Both the position numbers and the translations under genes were made by a program. Of a stretch of 64,000 nucleotides of DNA, positions 60,585 to 64,000 are shown one piece after another (within the stretch, counting starts at the first letter, position 1; each line of letters begins with the position of its first letter). The notes under the pieces are model-generated. The model saw only the letters and a list, made by a program, of their open reading frames with translations, was not told where the DNA came from and made no database searches. The stretch comes from Desulfosarcina ovata subsp. ovata (GTDB lineage Bacteria > Desulfobacterota > Desulfobacteria > Desulfobacterales > Desulfosarcinaceae), in assembly GCF_009689005.1 (NCBI RefSeq), contig NZ_AP021879.1, positions 2,108,001 through 2,172,000 of the forward strand. The letters are read 5' to 3'.

Positions 60585-61970
60585 TTAGTTTCTCCCAACA
60601 ACCATCAGTTCCACTTTCAGATCCTCCGGAGGATTGTCCCAGTATAGCGCCAGGTTCTTGCCATGCTGAACCTGGGCCCATGGATCCCCGTGGTGGTCAA
60701 TCTGAAAATAGAGGGTATTTGCCCGTCTGGGCAGTTCCTGGGGCGGTACCTGCAGGTAGGTAAGATTGATGCCAGGCAGTGAGCGGGCGATCAAAATGGG
60801 CATATATTCCCGGGAACTGAATTTGGCAATCTGCTCAACGGATGGCAGCACCATTTTGGGATCGGCTTCCGTTGCCAGGGCCAGGTAAAACCGGTTACGG
60901 CCTTCAAATATCGCCGGCGGCAAATCGGTAGTAAAGTAAGTTTTGTCAAACAGCAGCGGGAGCATGTATTCGGGACCGGCAGTAATTTCATCCAACAGCT
61001 GGGTGACCAGGGTCTGGGCAGAAGAAAAACAGATCCATAGCGCATCATGCCGATACGCGGGCACAAGCACACTACCGTCATCCATCACCCCGCTTGCGGA
61101 CACGCGTTCGGAAAAAGTACTCATCTCACCGATCAACTGGCGCAGAACACTGAATGCATACCAGGGGTGGACCTCTCCGACTTCAGTAAAGTGAATCAGT
61201 TGGGTGATGTAGCGATTCAGGGTTCTCAACGCCAGCAAAAAAACCATGTCCCGGCTGCCGAATTCCGCCGAATGGATTCCCCGGTCCTTCTTGAACGCCT
61301 CCAGTTGACGCCCACGGGCAGCGATCTGATCGCGGACCTCTTTGACCAGGCGATCCAACCCCGGTGCCGCCGAAAGGCTCAGACAGGGCGGAATATGGGT
61401 TTCACTCATTTGAATCGCGTCACCCTGCCGTTCCAGGCGTGTAAGGGGAATCAGCTCATAGTCGCTCAGCTGATCTTTTTCCGTTTCCCAGAAGAATTTA
61501 AGCACCAGCATCAAATGCTGGATCTGGGCATTGGGACCGCTTCCGTGAAGGTCTCTGATCTCGTCAACACTCTCGGTGGCGACAAAGCGGGTGGTTACGT
61601 TTTCGAGCTTGTTGAGATCGTCAACCACAGTGACATTCGCTCCGGCCGGGTTGAATTTCTTCAGACCGAGATAGATCATGAAAGGTTTGCCGCCATCCTG
61701 CCAGGCATTTTCAAAAGAACGCGACTGGATGACGGCATTGTCCGGCAGTACGGCATAGGTCATATCCTGAAAAAGGAATTCGCCACTGTTCAGGCCAATG
61801 GAGCGGTTCCCCAGGGATGCGGATTTGACCGCCATCCTGCCAACCCCCCAGAAATGGGGAACGAGTTTGCGATGCAGCGGTTCGAGCAGAGAGCGGGTAA
61901 ATCGATCCTGAAGCTGAAAATGCTGGGGCTGCAGGAAGAGGCCCTGGTGCCAGTAAAGGGCTCTTTCCAT
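60585..61970 (-). CDS. tssK: TssK baseplate adaptor
   Basis: Links the baseplate to the membrane complex. 461 residues. It opens with the family signature ALYWHQGLFLQPQHFQLQDRFTRSLLEPL and ends LTYLQVPPQELPRRANTLYFQIDHHGDPWAQVQHGKNLALYWDNPPEDLKVEL, the conserved TssK C-terminus. It starts five bases before the tssJ stop region and is followed by tssL after two bases. Confidence 0.96.
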   Translation of the reverse strand: MERALYWHQGLFLQPQHFQLQDRFTRSLLEPLHRKLVPHFWGVGRMAVKSASLGNRSIGLNSGEFLFQDMTYAVLPDNAVIQSRSFENAWQDGGKPFMIYLGLKKFNPAGANVTVVDDLNKLENVTTRFVATESVDEIRDLHGSGPNAQIQHLMLVLKFFWETEKDQLSDYELIPLTRLERQGDAIQMSETHIPPCLSLSAAPGLDRLVKEVRDQIAARGRQLEAFKKDRGIHSAEFGSRDMVFLLALRTLNRYITQLIHFTEVGEVHPWYAFSVLRQLIGEMSTFSERVSASGVMDDGSVLVPAYRHDALWICFSSAQTLVTQLLDEITAGPEYMLPLLFDKTYFTTDLPPAIFEGRNRFYLALATEADPKMVLPSVEQIAKFSSREYMPILIARSLPGINLTYLQVPPQELPRRANTLYFQIDHHGDPWAQVQHGKNLALYWDNPPEDLKVELMVVGRN

Positions 61971-61975
61971 GGGTT

Positions 61976-62524
61976 CTACTCCTCTTTTGGTGTTGACGTG
62001 GAGATCGTGGTGATCTGCTGGGGCCCCAGGAGCAGATCAATCGCCAGTTTTGCCGGCTTGCGGGTCTCCGTTTTACTTAGGAATCCTTTTTTTTCTATGT
62101 ATTCGGGCACTTCAACCATTTTCACCATACGCTCGGTTTCCAGTATATAATAACCGGCCACCAGAGCCACATAACGTGCACCCTCGGCCCGGTCCAGGGG
62201 CACGGTGATCTCCTGGCCCGGTTGGACAATCATCCGCTTCGATGCCGCGGCACCGTCCCCAAACAGCTTGCACTCAAGCAGCTTATAAAGACCGTCCTGA
62301 TCATTGGCCAACTGGTTGAACGTATTGGGATCGGAAAGCTGATAGGCGCATAAAAGCAAGGTGTGGGCCTCACCATCGTCCAGATTGAGATTGGGGTCAG
62401 CCTTGATATGCATCTGAATGGCGTCTCTTTCGTAGGTCCACTGGGGCGGCGGCAGCTGCTTGGCCGCACAACCGATAAGCAAAAAAAGCATCCCGATGCT
62501 CAGTATGGTCAGTAATCGTTTCAA
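61976..62524 (-). CDS. tssJ: TssJ outer-membrane lipoprotein
   Basis: A lipoprotein that anchors TssM to the outer membrane. The likely start is a TTG at 62524 with a perfect AAGGAGG five bases upstream, giving 182 residues that begin LKRLLTILSIGMLFLLIGCAAK with lipobox LIGC. The longer open frame to 62575 overlaps the upstream gene and would bury the signal. The mature part has WTYERDAIQMHIKADPNLN, HTLLLCAYQLSDPNTFNQLA and VQPGQEITVPLDRAEGARYVALVAGYY, the TssJ transthyretin-like fold. Confidence 0.92.
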   Translation of the reverse strand: MKRLLTILSIGMLFLLIGCAAKQLPPPQWTYERDAIQMHIKADPNLNLDDGEAHTLLLCAYQLSDPNTFNQLANDQDGLYKLLECKLFGDGAAASKRMIVQPGQEITVPLDRAEGARYVALVAGYYILETERMVKMVEVPEYIEKKGFLSKTETRKPAKLAIDLLLGPQQITTISTSTPKEE

Positions 62525-62534
62525 ATCGGCCTCC

Positions 62535-63263
62535 TTATTTGGCGAATTTGGTTTGGCAGTTTTTTTCAAACTCACGTAAAAAATCCTCCATGAAGCGACC
62601 CGAGCTGAACCACTTCTGGATTTTTTGGTAGCGATGTTCGTATATCTCGTACATTTCCGCTTTTTTCATCGGCCCGAATTTCAATCCCCTGCCCACCTCT
62701 GTGGCCACCTGCTCCGGATCAAGGACGCTGAGAATCTGTTTGACCTTGGCGTAAGCGGCTTCTTTGAATGACTGCTGAGAAGTCAGAAAGGCACTGCTGA
62801 TCTGCCCCAGGTAGGTTTCCAGTGAGTTGCCCTGCCCTTCGCCCTCCAGCCGGTAACCGATGACCTGTCGGATGGTCTCCTCCGGCGACCCCTCACCGGT
62901 AAAACTCATGTTGATCACACTGATCAGCTGATTGAGGGTATTGAAGATGGTGTTGAGTGACTCGGCCAGCTTTTCCAGCAATTCGCTGGAGGAGAGATCA
63001 TCCATTGAAACCTTGCGGCCAAGAAGCAACGAGCAGACCTGGGTCAATACCGCATCCTCCGCCGGCCCGCTGGCAGGTGACCGCAAAGACGCATCCATCC
63101 GCGCCACTATCGCTTTCAGCGCATGGATACGCGACTTCTCATCCAGCGCTGCCATCTGCCCGCTCAGGTATGACTCGACAGCCTCCACTGAAATATCGCC
63201 GGCATGGCCAAAGTTCATATCAAGACCGGCTGCGATGTTTTCGATCAAGGCGGCGTCGGTCAT
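62535..63263 (-). CDS. TagH-like helical T6SS protein lacking an FHA domain
   Basis: 242 residues from the ATG at 63263 (MTDAALIEN), with AAAGGAG 11 bases upstream; a GTG at 63275 is also in frame. All-helical, no signal peptide. The layout (LLLGRKVSMDDLSSSELLEKLAESLNTIFNTLNQLI; GEGSPEETIRQVIGYRLEGEG; SQQSFKEAAYAKVKQIL; AEMYEIYEHRYQKIQKWFSSGRFMEDFLREFEKNC) resembles the C-terminal half of T6SS Fha/TagH proteins, whose end is a similar Y-x-x-x-Y-x-x-F-x-x-x-F-x-x-x-Y helix. The FHA part is absent here and may be the separate upstream gene. The assignment is by pattern. Confidence 0.65.
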   Translation of the reverse strand: MTDAALIENIAAGLDMNFGHAGDISVEAVESYLSGQMAALDEKSRIHALKAIVARMDASLRSPASGPAEDAVLTQVCSLLLGRKVSMDDLSSSELLEKLAESLNTIFNTLNQLISVINMSFTGEGSPEETIRQVIGYRLEGEGQGNSLETYLGQISSAFLTSQQSFKEAAYAKVKQILSVLDPEQVATEVGRGLKFGPMKKAEMYEIYEHRYQKIQKWFSSGRFMEDFLREFEKNCQTKFAK

Positions 63264-63271
63264 CGATTTTC

Positions 63272-64000
63272 TCACTCCTTTCTCACATCAGAACGGATGA
63301 TGATCGTCTGCTCCATGATGGTATCGTCATCCTCTGAATCTTCTGAAGCGTTTTTCTCAGGAAAATGAAGATTGTTGTCCGGAACCGGTTGAGTATTCGG
63401 ATCGGTATAGACCGGTGACGACGGGAGAGGACTGTTTTTATCAGGCGCCGCGCCGACGCCGTTAAAACCCGGTGAACGCGGCGTTTCGATCAGTGTCTCC
63501 AGGAGATCATCCTCATCCGTCGCCGGGCCGACCGGCCCGCTGCCGGGTGCGGCAGGCCCCTGCGGAGCAGCCGATGACATCCCACGGTCTGGGCGGATCA
63601 CAACGGTGGCCTGCAGTTCATCCGTCTGCGGGCCCGAGTTGGCCGGGTTCTCCGGGGCGGCGGGGACAGATTGTGTCGACGACTCAGCCTGAGGGTGACC
63701 GGCCCCCTGAACGAGGGTCGCCGCCAGATCATCATCGGCTGCCGGCGCCTCCGGGTCGGGCGATTGGAAATTTGCCGGGTTGAGAACAAGGGTGGCCTCC
63801 AGGCCATCGTCACCGCCTGGCGGGGGTGGCGGTTTGGGACGGCTCGATTCCTGCAGCAAGGTGGCCTCAAGATCGTCCTCTTCCGCTGGTGGGGATGGCG
63901 CTGGGACGGAGAGCACAACCGTCTGTTCCATATCCGCCGCGGGCGGTGGCGTCGGCGTGTCACCACCCGTTGGTACCTGGAGAATCACCGTTGCTTCGCT
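63272..64000 (-). CDS. Repeat-rich T6SS-associated protein with Thr motifs, partial (N-terminus outside the window)
   Basis: The frame is open to the window edge and the visible 242 codons are the C-terminal part. It is built of a low-complexity Pro/Asp/Gly linker carrying at least eight copies of a short acidic-Thr-hydrophobic motif: EATVILQ, EQTVVLS, EATLLQE, EATLVLN, AATLVQG, QATVVIR, ETLIET, EQTIIIR. Spaced threonines followed by branched hydrophobics are what FHA domains bind when phosphorylated, so this may be a phospho-scaffold, or the tail of a protein with an N-terminal FHA or kinase domain. That is inference. It lies eight bases before the TagH-like gene. Confidence 0.7.
   Translation of the reverse strand, partial: SEATVILQVPTGGDTPTPPPAADMEQTVVLSVPAPSPPAEEDDLEATLLQESSRPKPPPPPGGDDGLEATLVLNPANFQSPDPEAPAADDDLAATLVQGAGHPQAESSTQSVPAAPENPANSGPQTDELQATVVIRPDRGMSSAAPQGPAAPGSGPVGPATDEDDLLETLIETPRSPGFNGVGAAPDKNSPLPSSPVYTDPNTQPVPDNNLHFPEKNASEDSEDDDTIMEQTIIIRSDVRKE

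Overview
The window looks like a chromosome segment of an anaerobic Gram-negative bacterium, most plausibly a sulfate-reducing Desulfobacterota (Desulfosarcina/Desulfatitalea-like). This placement is an inference from gene content (LolC/E exporter, LarE, indolepyruvate:ferredoxin oxidoreductase, an FHA-type type VI secretion cluster with TagJ and TagF) and from a core composition near 60% G+C; no rRNA or tRNA is present to confirm it.

Region 1 (1-10.9 kb) is ordinary chromosome. It holds a DEAD-box RNA helicase (cut by the window edge), a DUF6901-like protein, a LolC/E permease, a GNAT acetyltransferase and LarE on the minus strand. On the plus strand are a membrane protein with a 190-residue stretch of 38 perfect AAAEK repeats, iorA-iorB and the KH-domain protein KhpA. 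Two copies of a 104-bp inverted-repeat element (93% identical, opposite orientation) lie near 1.4 kb and 10.1 kb.

Region 2 (64 kb down to 43 kb, all minus strand) is a complete T6SS core. The order is: a threonine-motif-repeat protein, a TagH-like protein, tssJ, tssK, tssL, tssM, tagF, tagJ, tssA, tssB, tssC, hcp, tssE, tssF, tssG, clpV, and a TPR-methyltransferase. Region 3 (43-37.4 kb) holds two paralogous proteins of unknown family, a third unknown protein and a second sheath-like protein in which TssB-like and TssC-like parts are fused.

Region 4 (37.3-11.0 kb) is the most unusual part. A good sigma70-type promoter precedes vgrG, a transthyretin-like protein, PAAR and a DUF6931-like protein. 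Then come five tandem modules, each opened by a paralogous ~210-residue protein (LysM, beta-sandwich, peptidoglycan-binding domain) followed by unrelated cargo: (1) OmpA-like/C39-like cysteine peptidase plus lipoprotein; (2) OmpA-like protein, C-H-D papain-like protein plus lipoprotein; (3) SUMF1-domain lipoprotein plus M23 endopeptidase; (4) a pore-former-like protein broken by a frameshift; (5) a beta-rich secreted-type protein split by a 153-bp transposable element, plus one unknown. Scars of PAAR, of the DUF6931 gene and of the transthyretin-like gene sit at module boundaries, and module 1 is far more AT-rich than module 2. I read this as an effector array built by repeated duplication and acquisition of LysM-headed cassettes downstream of one VgrG/PAAR spike. 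The LysM proteins would be candidate loading adaptors or co-cargo; that function is inference.
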